DNA from: an uncultured Clostridia bacterium
GTDB taxonomy: Bacteria; Bacillota; Clostridia; Christensenellales; Borkfalkiaceae
Reading direction: 5' to 3'
Length of the DNA: 11,832 nt
NCBI GenBank assembly: GCA_947581885.1
Contig: CANPWF010000042.1
Location: 1 to 11,832, forward strand
In this document: positions 4,265 to 11,406 of the stretch, in pieces
How the letters are laid out: each line of letters starts with the position of its first letter
Position numbering within the stretch: the first letter of the stretch is position 1
Notes under the pieces: model-generated
Seen by the model: the letters and a program-made list of their open reading frames with translations, nothing else
Databases searched by the model: none
What the model was told of the DNA's origin: nothing
Program-made: the position numbers and the translations under genes

Positions 4265-6162
4265 TGAAGCCGTGTTTTTGCTACGACGCGATCGTCGTCG
4301 GCACGGGGGCGGCGGGCTACAATGCCGCTTGCCGCCTCAAAGAGGACGGGAAAAAGTCGGTCGCGATCGTCACCGAGGGCGTGAACGTCGGCACTTCCCG
4401 CAATACGGGGAGCGACAAGCAGACGTATTATAAGCTCGGGCTCTCGGGGGAACAGGCGGACAGCGTTCGCAAGATGGCGGGCGATCTCTTTGCGGGGGGA
4501 AGCGTGGACGGCGACAACGCCCTGTGCGAGGCAGCCCTCTCCGCCCGCTGTTTTTTGCACCTGTGCGAACTCGGCGTGCCCTTCCCCGTCAACCGCTATG
4601 GGGAATATGTCGGCTACAAGACCGATCACGACCCCTTCGAACGCGCCACGAGCGCGGGGCCGCTCACTTCCAAGTTCATGACGGAATGCCTCGAACGGGA
4701 AGCGAAACGGCTGGAAGTTCCCGTGTTCGATCATCTTCTCGCCGTCGAAGTTCTCAAAGAGGAAAACGGCGTTTGCGGGCTGCTCTGTCTCGATACGGAA
4801 AAAGGGACCTTCGTCCTCTTCCGCACGCCCAACGTCGTGCTCGCAACGGGCGGGCCCGCGGGCATCTATGCGGACAGCGTGTACCCCGCTTGCCATACGG
4901 GCACCTCGTCGCTCGCCCTCGAAGCGGGCGCGAGCCTGCAAAATATGACGGAGTGGCAATACGGCTTGGCTTCCGTCTCTCCCCGTTGGAACGTCTCGGG
5001 GACGTACATGCAGGTTTTGCCCCGCTTCGTCTCGGTCGACGACAAGGGCGTTGAACACGACTTTCTCGCCGACTATTTTTCCGATCGTTACGAAGCCCTC
5101 TCCGCCGTCTTTTTGAAGGGCTATCAGTGGCCGTTCGACAGCAGGAAGGTCCTTCACGGTTCTTCCGTCATCGACCTTCTCGTCTACCGCGAACGGGTCT
5201 TGAAGAGGCGGCGCGTCTTTCTCGACTTCACGAAAAACCCCTTCGGGCTCACGGAAATCGACTTCGAAAGGCTTTCGCCCGAGGCGTTCTCCTATCTTCA
5301 AAGGGCGGAGGCTTGCTTCGGCACCCCCATCGAGCGGCTGCAAGCGATGAACGCCCCCGCCGTCGAACTGTATGCGGAAAAGGGGGTGGACATTTCGAAA
5401 ACGCCCTTGGAGATCGCCCTCTGCGCCCAGCACAACAACGGGGGGATCGCCGTCGACAAGTGGTGGCAAACGAGCGTTTGCGGGCTCTTTGCCGCGGGGG
5501 AATGCGCGGGGACGCACGGCGTTGCCCGCCCCGGCGGAAGCGCGTTGAACGCGGGGCAGGTCGGCTCCCTCCGCGCGGCGCAGTATATCTCGGAAAGCAA
5601 TAGAACGGTGACGGAAGAGACCTTCGAAAAGGTCGCAAAGGAAGTCCTCGCCCGCCATTCGGCGTTCTGCGAAAACGCCCTCAAAAACAATAACAACGTG
5701 CGGGAAAAAACCGCCGCTTGCACCCGCCGCATGAGCGATTTCGGCGGTGCCATCCGCGAGCCTTCCTCCCTTCGCTCCGCCCTTCAAGAGACGGAAAGGG
5801 AGAAAAATTCCCTCTCCTCCGTCGGCGTGGACGGCAAAAAATCCCTTTCCGAACTCTATAAACTCAAAGATATTTTGTGCGTGCAGTGCGCCGTGTTGGC
5901 GGCGTTCCTCGACTTCTCCGAGAAAGTGAAGGGCGCCCGCGGTTCCGCCCTGTATTACGATGAGCGCGGGGAACTTCGGGAAGGGCTCGACGAATGTTTC
6001 CGCTTCCTTTTGGCATCGGGGACGACGGGAAAGGTGCAGGAAGTGAGAATGGAAGAAGGCAAATTTGTCACCTCGTGGCGGGACGTTCGCCCCATTCCGA
6101 ACGGCGGGGACGTGTTCGAGACGGTCTGGCGGCAATATCGGGAAAACAAAAATATTTATTGA
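4264..6162 (+). CDS. FAD-dependent oxidoreductase, fumarate reductase/L-aspartate oxidase-like flavoprotein
   Basis: This 632-residue protein has the FAD_binding_2 fold of fumarate reductase, succinate dehydrogenase and L-aspartate oxidase. The dinucleotide-binding motif is GTGAAG (13-18) near the N terminus. The flavin contact loop GTSRNTGSDKQ (43-53) corresponds to the SHTxxAQGG/NSxxAxGG region. HNNGG starts at H390, and GLFAAGECAGTHG runs from 407 with Arg422 in RPGGSALNAG; these match the family's catalytic His/Arg and FAD-binding end. Residues about 470-632 resemble the helical Succ_DH_flav_C domain (CTRRMSDFGGAIRE). There is no signal peptide, haem motif or FMN-binding domain, and no iron-sulfur subunit beside it, so the electron partner is unknown. 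The ATG shares a base with the SDR stop. Members usually oxidise or reduce a C-C bond next to a carboxylate; the substrate here is not known. Confidence 0.85.
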   Translation: MKPCFCYDAIVVGTGAAGYNAACRLKEDGKKSVAIVTEGVNVGTSRNTGSDKQTYYKLGLSGEQADSVRKMAGDLFAGGSVDGDNALCEAALSARCFLHLCELGVPFPVNRYGEYVGYKTDHDPFERATSAGPLTSKFMTECLEREAKRLEVPVFDHLLAVEVLKEENGVCGLLCLDTEKGTFVLFRTPNVVLATGGPAGIYADSVYPACHTGTSSLALEAGASLQNMTEWQYGLASVSPRWNVSGTYMQVLPRFVSVDDKGVEHDFLADYFSDRYEALSAVFLKGYQWPFDSRKVLHGSSVIDLLVYRERVLKRRRVFLDFTKNPFGLTEIDFERLSPEAFSYLQRAEACFGTPIERLQAMNAPAVELYAEKGVDISKTPLEIALCAQHNNGGIAVDKWWQTSVCGLFAAGECAGTHGVARPGGSALNAGQVGSLRAAQYISESNRTVTEETFEKVAKEVLARHSAFCENALKNNNNVREKTAACTRRMSDFGGAIREPSSLRSALQETEREKNSLSSVGVDGKKSLSELYKLKDILCVQCAVLAAFLDFSEKVKGARGSALYYDERGELREGLDECFRFLLASGTTGKVQEVRMEEGKFVTSWRDVRPIPNGGDVFETVWRQYRENKNIY

Positions 6163-6192
6163 GCGGAAGGATTTCCGTTATAAGGAGAAACG

Positions 6193-7020
6193 ATGAATTA
6201 CGTTCTGTTGAGATTTCCGAACTTTCGCGATAAGGCGGTAACATTGAGCTATGACGACGATGTCGTCGCAAACAAGCACCTGCTTTCGATCATGCAAAAG
6301 TACGGCATCAAGGGCACGTTCAACCTGAATTCGGGGCTCTTCCGAACCGACCCCTCCTCCTTCACCAAGGAGGACGCGAAGGAGCTCATTCTCGGCTCGG
6401 GGAACGAGATCGCCGTACACGGCGCGAAGCACCTCTCCCTTGCCGAAGTGGACCCCACCGTCGGCATGAACGACATCCTCACCGACCGCAAAGAGTTCGA
6501 AAAGCTGACGGGTGCCCCCGTGAAGGGGATGGCGTACGCCAACGGGAGCCTTTCCGACGACGTTGTGAAGATGCTTGAAATGTGCGGGATCGTGTACGCG
6601 CGGACGACCCGTTCGAGCGGGAATTTTCTGATCCCCGACGATTGGCTCCGCCTCTCCCCCACCTGCCACCACGACGATCCGCACCTTCCCGAACTCGTGC
6701 AAAACTTCCTCGAAGAGCCGCAGTCGCCCTATGTTTGGGGGAGATCTCCCCGCCTCTTCTACCTTTGGGGGCACGCGTACGAGTTCGACAACAACAAAAA
6801 TTGGAACGTCATCGAACGGTTCGCGGAAGAAGTCGGCGGAAGAGAGGACGTTTGGTACGCGACGAACATGGAGATCTATACCTACGTGCAGGCGTTCAAC
6901 CGCCTCGAATTCACCGCGGACGGGACGAAGGTATTTAACCCGAGCGTTACCGACGTGTATCTCGACTACCTCGGGACAAAAGTCGTCGTAAAGGCGGGAG
7001 AAATGGCAACGATCGGATAA
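6193..7020 (+). CDS. Polysaccharide deacetylase family protein (NodB homology)
   Basis: A 275-residue carbohydrate esterase 4-type enzyme that removes N- or O-acetyl groups from sugars using a metal ion. Motif 1 is LSYDDDV with Asp21/Asp22, motif 2 is the metal-binding H76-GAK-H80, motif 3 is near MAYANG, and the late motif YLWGHAYEF supplies His194. It starts with the catalytic strand almost at once, has no signal peptide and no membrane span, so it looks cytoplasmic and would act on imported small sugars rather than on cell wall. The C-terminal 40 residues form a beta-rich extension (YLDYLGTKVVVKAGE). The ribosome binding site AAGGAG sits six bases before the ATG, 30 bases after the flavoprotein stop, and a terminator follows. 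In this operon the likely job is deacetylation of an acetylated sugar before oxidation; that is inference. Confidence 0.87.
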   Translation: MNYVLLRFPNFRDKAVTLSYDDDVVANKHLLSIMQKYGIKGTFNLNSGLFRTDPSSFTKEDAKELILGSGNEIAVHGAKHLSLAEVDPTVGMNDILTDRKEFEKLTGAPVKGMAYANGSLSDDVVKMLEMCGIVYARTTRSSGNFLIPDDWLRLSPTCHHDDPHLPELVQNFLEEPQSPYVWGRSPRLFYLWGHAYEFDNNKNWNVIERFAEEVGGREDVWYATNMEIYTYVQAFNRLEFTADGTKVFNPSVTDVYLDYLGTKVVVKAGEMATIG

Positions 7021-7053
7021 AATCCCACCCCATGTATCGATTTTGTATGCAAA

Positions 7054-7090
7054 GGGGCGGTTCGCTTTTTGCGAACCGCCCTAAAATTTT
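7054..7090. terminator. Shared terminator between deacetylase and kdgK
   Basis: GGGCGGTTCGC (7055-7065) pairs with 7071-7081 around TTTTT, an 11-bp stem, followed by TAAAATTTT on the plus strand. It lies 34 bases after the deacetylase stop and 39 bases after the kdgK stop on the other strand, so it can serve both convergent operons. Confidence 0.85.
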
Positions 7091-7120
7091 GCAACTCATC
7101 GCAAGGCTTTGAAAGGAAAG

Positions 7121-8134
7121 TTACCGTTGCACGCGGCCGCTCCCCTGTCCGCCCGCAAGCCGTTTCACTTCCTCGACGGAGACGTGATTGTAGTCCCCCT
7201 CGATAGAGTGTTTGAGGCAGCTCGCCGCGACGGCGAATTCCACCGCGTCCTGCGCCTTCTCCCCCTTCGTCAGGGCATAGATGAGCCCCGCGGAGAAGCT
7301 GTCGCCACCGCCCACGCGGTCGACGATGTGCATCGCATATTCGCGCGAGAAGTGCGCCTCGCCGTCGTAGAGCATCCCCGCCCAAAGGTTGTCGTTCGCG
7401 GAGATAGAAGTCCGAAGAGTGATCGCAACTTTCTTGAACCCGAACGTCTTTTTCAACTCTTCCGCGACGGAGACATAGGCGGCCTTGTCGAGCTTGCCCG
7501 CCGAGGAATCGGTGTTCTTCGCCTTGATGCCGAACACGTCCGCCGCGTCGTCCTCGTTGCAGATACACACGTCGACGTACTGCATGAGCCCCGTCATCGT
7601 CTTTCTCGCCTCTTCCCTCGTCCAGAGTTTTTGGCGGTAGTTGAGATCGCACGAGACGGTAACGCCGTATTCTTTCGCCGCCTTGCATGCCGCGAGGACG
7701 ACTTCCGCCGCGTCCTTCCCGAGGGCGGGCGTGATGCCCGTAAAGTGGAACCAATCCGCCCCCTCGAAAATGCTCCAATCGTACTCTTCCTGATGGGAGA
7801 GCGCGAAGGCGGAATTTGCCCTGTCGTAAAGTACCTTGCTCGCCCGCTGGGAAGCACCCTTCTCGACGAAATAGATGCCGATCCGCTCCCCGCCGCGGAC
7901 GATATGGGAAGTATCCACGCCGTATTGGCGAAGGCCGTTTACCGCCGCCTGCCCGATCTCATGGGCGGGAAGTTTGGTGACGAACGAGGAATCGCACCCG
8001 AAATTCGCGAGGGAAACGGCGACGTTTGCCTCTCCCCCGCCGAAGGTGACGTTGAATTTATCCGCCTGCACGAACCGAAGATATCCTTCGGGCGCGAGCC
8101 GCAACATGAGTTCCCCAAGGGTGATGACTTTCAT
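7121..8134 (-). CDS. kdgK: 2-keto-3-deoxygluconate (KDG) kinase, PfkB family
   Basis: A 337-residue PfkB/ribokinase-fold sugar kinase that phosphorylates 2-keto-3-deoxygluconate to KDPG with ATP in the cytoplasm. The N-terminal substrate-binding signature is GGGEANVAVSLANFG (from 32), followed by a lid region (YFVEKGASQRASKVLYDRANSA) typical of KDG kinases. The second PfkB signature is DRVGGGDSFSAGL, with catalytic base Asp278. The Shine-Dalgarno AAGGAGGAG precedes the ATG, and the ATG overlaps the eda stop (ATGA), which indicates coupled translation. Pairing with KDPG aldolase makes KDG kinase much more likely than fructokinase or ribokinase. The protein ends with a short basic tail (GGQGSGRVQR). 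Confidence 0.92.
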   Translation of the reverse strand: MKVITLGELMLRLAPEGYLRFVQADKFNVTFGGGEANVAVSLANFGCDSSFVTKLPAHEIGQAAVNGLRQYGVDTSHIVRGGERIGIYFVEKGASQRASKVLYDRANSAFALSHQEEYDWSIFEGADWFHFTGITPALGKDAAEVVLAACKAAKEYGVTVSCDLNYRQKLWTREEARKTMTGLMQYVDVCICNEDDAADVFGIKAKNTDSSAGKLDKAAYVSVAEELKKTFGFKKVAITLRTSISANDNLWAGMLYDGEAHFSREYAMHIVDRVGGGDSFSAGLIYALTKGEKAQDAVEFAVAASCLKHSIEGDYNHVSVEEVKRLAGGQGSGRVQR

Positions 8135-8742
8135 ACTTTCTCCTCCTTTGCAAGGGCAACCGCTTCACATGCCTTTCTTTCCACTTCTTCGGGAGTGCCG
8201 CCGAGCATCCAGCTTCCCCCGCACGCAAACACGTTTTTCAGCGCGAGATATTCTTTCAGATTGTCGGGACCGATACCGCCCGTCGGGAGAAATTCCACCT
8301 GCGGGAACGCCGCCCCGAGAGCGCGGAGCATCTTCACCCCGCCCGAAGCCTCCGCGGGGAAGAACTTCACCCGTTCGATCCCGAGGGAAAGCGCGTGCAT
8401 GAGTTCGGTCGCCGTCGCGACCCCGGGGAGATAGAGCACTCCCGCCTCCGCGCACACCTTGGCGACCTCGTCCGAGAGCCCGGGCGAGACGATGAACTTC
8501 GCCCCCGAGAGAAGGGCGCGTTCGCACTGCGAGGCATTGATGACCGTCCCCGCGCCCACCGAGATATTCGGGAACTTTTTCACCGCGAGTTTGATCGCTT
8601 CCTCCGCACAGGCGGTGCGGAAGGTGATCTCGGCGAGCGGCAACCCTCCCCGTTCGAGCGCGGACAGAGCGGGCTCCACTTCCTCTTCCCGATGAAAGAC
8701 GGCAACGGGCACGATACGGTGCTGTTTCAAAACTGTTACCAT
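8131..8742 (-). CDS. eda: KDPG/KHG aldolase
   Basis: A 203-residue class I aldolase that splits 2-keto-3-deoxy-6-phosphogluconate into pyruvate and glyceraldehyde 3-phosphate. Active-site residues of the family are in place: Glu38 and Arg42 in AEITFRT, Thr66 in GAGTV, Pro87 in VSPG and the Schiff-base lysine Lys126 in RVKFFPAE. The phosphate-binding stretch PTGGI follows. Length is normal for Eda. The start at 8742 has GAGGAG ahead and fits the family's N terminus (VLKQHRIVPV). The frame remains open upstream to GTG 8826, but that part is the leader with a terminator hairpin, and its Phe-Phe pair is merely the T tract. It forms an operon with kdgK by an ATGA overlap and probably works in hexuronate breakdown. 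Confidence 0.92.
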   Translation of the reverse strand: MVTVLKQHRIVPVAVFHREEEVEPALSALERGGLPLAEITFRTACAEEAIKLAVKKFPNISVGAGTVINASQCERALLSGAKFIVSPGLSDEVAKVCAEAGVLYLPGVATATELMHALSLGIERVKFFPAEASGGVKMLRALGAAFPQVEFLPTGGIGPDNLKEYLALKNVFACGGSWMLGGTPEEVERKACEAVALAKEEKV

Positions 8743-8775
8743 AGTTCTCCTCGCCCCCTTAGAGATTTCTTCCGC

Positions 8776-8828
8776 AAAAAAAGGAGGCATTTCGCGTGCC
8801 CCCTTTCCTCTTTCCGCGATCGGCACGC
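8776..8828 (-). promoter_or_regulatory. Attenuator-like terminator/antiterminator in the eda leader
   Basis: In the minus-strand transcript, GGGGGCA (8803-8797) pairs with TGCCTCC (8789-8783) around a 7-base loop (one G-U pair) and is followed at once by seven T (8782-8776): a textbook intrinsic terminator. An upstream GCGTGCC (8828-8822) is perfectly complementary to GGCACGC (8800-8794), which overlaps the 5' arm and loop of the terminator, so the two hairpins exclude each other. Both lie between the promoter and the eda start. The signal that decides is unknown. The same terminator may also end the ABC operon upstream. Confidence 0.6.
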
Positions 8829-8841
8829 CCCTTCACCCGAT

Positions 8842-8872
8842 ATTATAGCATAGCGCGAAGAGGCATGTCAAA
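8842..8872 (-). promoter_or_regulatory. Promoter of eda-kdgK
   Basis: On the minus strand TTGACA (8871-8866), an 18-base spacer ending in TGC, and TATAAT (8847-8842): perfect boxes plus an extended -10. The start would be near 8835, giving a leader of about 93 bases. It begins about 22 bases after the permease stop, so eda-kdgK can be transcribed separately from the ABC operon. Confidence 0.85.
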
Positions 8873-8893
8873 TATTCCGCGGGAAATTCCCTT

Positions 8894-9673
8894 TCAGCAA
8901 AGGCTCGTCTTACGGAGAATAACGCAGCTCACCGCCCCGAGCCCCAACGCAAACAGCGGTCCCCCGAGCACGCACAAAACGACTTGGAATCCGCCCGCGT
9001 CGAGGGGAGTCATCATGGGGATCATCGTAAATAACAGCATTCCCGCCGCGAGAGAGCAAAGGATGGAGAGCCACAGTTTTTGCTTTCCGACCGTCGAGAG
9101 CGTCAAGGCGATCCCGACGAACACGAGCACGAAGAAGATCTTACTGATCATACAGGCGAAAATGCCGCCCGCGCTTCCGCCCACCTCGGAGGGGTCGAAG
9201 GAGAGCCCCGCGATCCCGCCGCCGATCATCGCGCCCAGAAAGTACAGAAGGAACATGACGGCAGCCGCCGCAAACAGCACGATCGTTTTGGAGAGGACGT
9301 AATCGCTCTTTTTTGAGCGCACCGTGAAGAGGTTCTTCGAATATCCGCTCCTGAAATCTTCCCCCACGAAGAGACAGACGAAGATCATCACGAGGAAATA
9401 CAGGAGGTTGATGTTGCACATGCTCGCAAGGTCCATGCCCGTCGCGTTCCCGCCCGCCGAGCCGATCGCCTGCCAGACGTTTGTGAACGCCATTGCCCCT
9501 TCCCCCGTTCCGCCGCCCACGAAGGAGGTCATCACCAAGATCACAACGGGGAGCGCGAGAGATATGCCGAACATGATCCACACGGTGGGCATCGTGAACA
9601 TCCTCAAAGCATCCACTTTGAGCATGGTTTTCAGGCGTTTTCCGAAGTCGCCGTTTTTGACATTTGCGTTCAT
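8894..9673 (-). CDS. ABC-2 type permease, lantibiotic/bacitracin-exporter-like (second pair)
   Basis: A 259-residue integral membrane subunit of an ABC exporter. About six membrane spans are visible, roughly at 31-52, 88-105, 129-152, 168-190, 197-217 and 230-252. After span 2 it carries GEDFRSGYSKNLFTVRSKKSDYVLSK, the cytoplasmic coupling-helix region with the FRSG motif common in ABC-2 permeases of the BcrB/lantibiotic-immunity type. It is clearly paralogous to the permease encoded at 10587-11405 (GHDYRSGYVKQLF in the same place). The ATG overlaps the stop of the ATPase gene (ATGA) and has AGGAGG ahead, so the two products should be made together as one transporter. It is the last gene of the operon; the hairpin at 8803-8783 may terminate it. 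Confidence 0.82.
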   Translation of the reverse strand: MNANVKNGDFGKRLKTMLKVDALRMFTMPTVWIMFGISLALPVVILVMTSFVGGGTGEGAMAFTNVWQAIGSAGGNATGMDLASMCNINLLYFLVMIFVCLFVGEDFRSGYSKNLFTVRSKKSDYVLSKTIVLFAAAAVMFLLYFLGAMIGGGIAGLSFDPSEVGGSAGGIFACMISKIFFVLVFVGIALTLSTVGKQKLWLSILCSLAAGMLLFTMIPMMTPLDAGGFQVVLCVLGGPLFALGLGAVSCVILRKTSLC

Positions 9674-10572
9674 TTCTTTCCCTCCTGCATAAGGTTGATA
9701 TAGTATTCTTCGAGGCTTATCTTTGCCGTACGGATTTCGCTTACGGCGATTCCGAAGTTGCCGAACAGATACTTTGCGACATCTTGTGCTAATACTCCAT
9801 AGACGCGGATCTCGCCCGTCTGCTCGTCCATATCCGCCCGTCCGAACGCCCGCTGTAAAATGTCCCGCGTCTTTTCCATGTCGTCCGTTTTAAGGGCGAC
9901 ATAGGTCGGGCAGTCGGCATTGAGCTGTTCGGCGGTCATTTCTTTGAGCATTTTGCCGCCGCGGATAATGCCGTAATGGGTGGCGATTTTTTCAAGCTCG
10001 CCCAAGATATGAGAGGAAATGAGAACGGTCACGCCGCGCTTCGAAAGGTCGGTCAGAATTTCCCGCATAATCCGCATACCGTCGGCATCCAGACCGTTGA
10101 TAGGCTCGTCGAGAACGAGAAGCGCGGGGTTTCCGAGAAGTGCAAAGGCAATTCCTATGCGTTGTTTCATGCCGAGCGAGCAGTTTTTGAATTTATTGCT
10201 CGCCGCGCCGTCCATGCGGACGAGGTGCAGAACGCGCCGTATTTCTTCGTCCTCGTGCTTTAAGCCGAGGTTGGCGGCTTGCAGTTTCATATTGTTCCAG
10301 ACGGTGTAATTGGGGAAGCAACCGGGGGCTTCGATGAGAACGCCGATTTTCGAGCGGACTTCGGGGTCGTCGCGGTTCTTCCCGAAGAGTTTGATCTCCC
10401 CGCCGCTTTGGCGAATAAGCCCGCAAATGAGCTTTTCCGTCGTCGATTTGCCGCTTCCATTCTCTCCGATGAAGCCGTAGATCGCGCCTTGCGGTACAGT
10501 CATATTCAACCCGTCTACCGCGCGCTTTTCCCCAAAAGTTTTCGTCAAATTTCTGATTTCGATTGCGTTCAT
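9670..10572 (-). CDS. ABC transporter ATP-binding protein, BcrA/lantibiotic-immunity type (second pair)
   Basis: A 300-residue ABC ATPase that drives the permease encoded next to it. Walker A is GENGSGKST (36-44). The Q-loop position reads IEAP with Glu81, as is common in the BcrA/LanF group. The ABC signature is SLGMKQ (132-137), Walker B is LLVLDEP (151-157) followed by NGLD, and the switch histidine is His188 in SSHILGE. The last 90 residues form the extra alpha/beta domain of this group and end with ISLEEYYINLMQ. The gene starts 14 bases after the preceding permease stop; its ribosome binding site is a run of seven G (10586-10580). The likely substrate is a peptide antibiotic or other membrane-active compound, judged from the family only. 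No two-component system lies within the window. Confidence 0.9.
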   Translation of the reverse strand: MNAIEIRNLTKTFGEKRAVDGLNMTVPQGAIYGFIGENGSGKSTTEKLICGLIRQSGGEIKLFGKNRDDPEVRSKIGVLIEAPGCFPNYTVWNNMKLQAANLGLKHEDEEIRRVLHLVRMDGAASNKFKNCSLGMKQRIGIAFALLGNPALLVLDEPINGLDADGMRIMREILTDLSKRGVTVLISSHILGELEKIATHYGIIRGGKMLKEMTAEQLNADCPTYVALKTDDMEKTRDILQRAFGRADMDEQTGEIRVYGVLAQDVAKYLFGNFGIAVSEIRTAKISLEEYYINLMQEGKK

Positions 10573-10586
10573 AATAACACCCCCCC

Positions 10587-11405
10587 TTAATACACATCCC
10601 TGCGGTACAAAATGACCGAACCGAGGACGTTATAGATGACCGCCCAAACACAAGAGCAGGCAAGGCACACGAGGACGGATAAGAAGTTTGCCGAAAGGCA
10701 AGCGTACACCGACGAACCGTAGAGGAAGATATTGAGAGCCGCCGTATTTCCGACGAGTGCCGCCGCGCCGATGACGGGGATCCCCGTCCCGAGGACGAAG
10801 CACAGGGCAATCGAAATGCCGAACTTCCTGCGGAAAATGATATTGATAAAGGTGTACAGGCTCGCCCAGCCGAGGCTCATGATAACTTTTCCCAAAATGG
10901 CGCAAAGGAGAGAACCCGCGTTGATTGTAAACGGAAGTCCCGTCGCCGCTCCCGCGATCATTCCGCCGACAAGATACGTTCCGCACATACACACCATCGA
11001 GAACGCAGAAACGAGGGTTTTTGAAATCATATAGTCCTCTTTCTTGGCGTGAGTGGTAAACAGTTGCTTGACGTACCCGCTCCGATAGTCGTGTCCGATG
11101 AAGATAGACACCATGATCCCGCCGAAGATAAAGACCATGTTCATGTTGGCGTATTCGCCCATGTTGCTTATGACGTAGAGCGGGCTGTCTGCGGCAATGA
11201 TCTGCCAAGCGTTCGAGAACATTCCCGCCGTTTCGCCATCGCCCATTGCTCCCATAGATACAAGCGCGGGAATGAGTGCCGCAATCACGATGAAGATATA
11301 AAAGAGCGGCGTATGGAACAGGCGGTAAAAATCCACGCCGAGCATACCTTTGAGGCGTTCAAAAAAGCTCGGCTTCTCGAATTGCAATGTTTTCGTGTTT
11401 TCCAT
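10587..11405 (-). CDS. ABC-2 type permease, lantibiotic/bacitracin-exporter-like (first pair)
   Basis: A 272-residue membrane subunit with about six predicted spans (roughly 35-55, 88-105, 128-150, 165-190, 196-216, 240-262) after a cytoplasmic N terminus ending in LKGMLGVDFYRLFHTP. The loop GHDYRSGYVKQLFTTHAKKEDYMISK matches the paralogous permease downstream. The ATG has AAAGGAGG ahead and lies one base after the stop of the preceding ATPase gene, so these two probably form a unit. Several Cys-rich stretches lie within the later spans (VCLACSC), with no known meaning. Function as part of an exporter for a hydrophobic or peptide compound is inferred from family resemblance. Confidence 0.82.
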   Translation of the reverse strand: MENTKTLQFEKPSFFERLKGMLGVDFYRLFHTPLFYIFIVIAALIPALVSMGAMGDGETAGMFSNAWQIIAADSPLYVISNMGEYANMNMVFIFGGIMVSIFIGHDYRSGYVKQLFTTHAKKEDYMISKTLVSAFSMVCMCGTYLVGGMIAGAATGLPFTINAGSLLCAILGKVIMSLGWASLYTFINIIFRRKFGISIALCFVLGTGIPVIGAAALVGNTAALNIFLYGSSVYACLSANFLSVLVCLACSCVWAVIYNVLGSVILYRRDVY

Positions 11406-11406
11406 G

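Noticed and set aside
4207..6135. 642-codon minus-strand frame opposite the flavoprotein
   Set aside because: It is a mirror of GC-rich codons of the flavoprotein gene; its composition (Gly, Arg, Glu, Phe rich) and lack of motifs mark it as a shadow.
7109..8434. 441-codon plus-strand frame opposite kdgK and eda
   Set aside because: It spans two well-supported minus-strand genes and has no recognisable domain or ribosome binding site.
8743..8826. N-terminal extension of Eda from GTG 8826 or ATG 8790
   Set aside because: The extension covers the terminator hairpin and T tract, the family does not need it, and GAGGAG fits the start at 8742.
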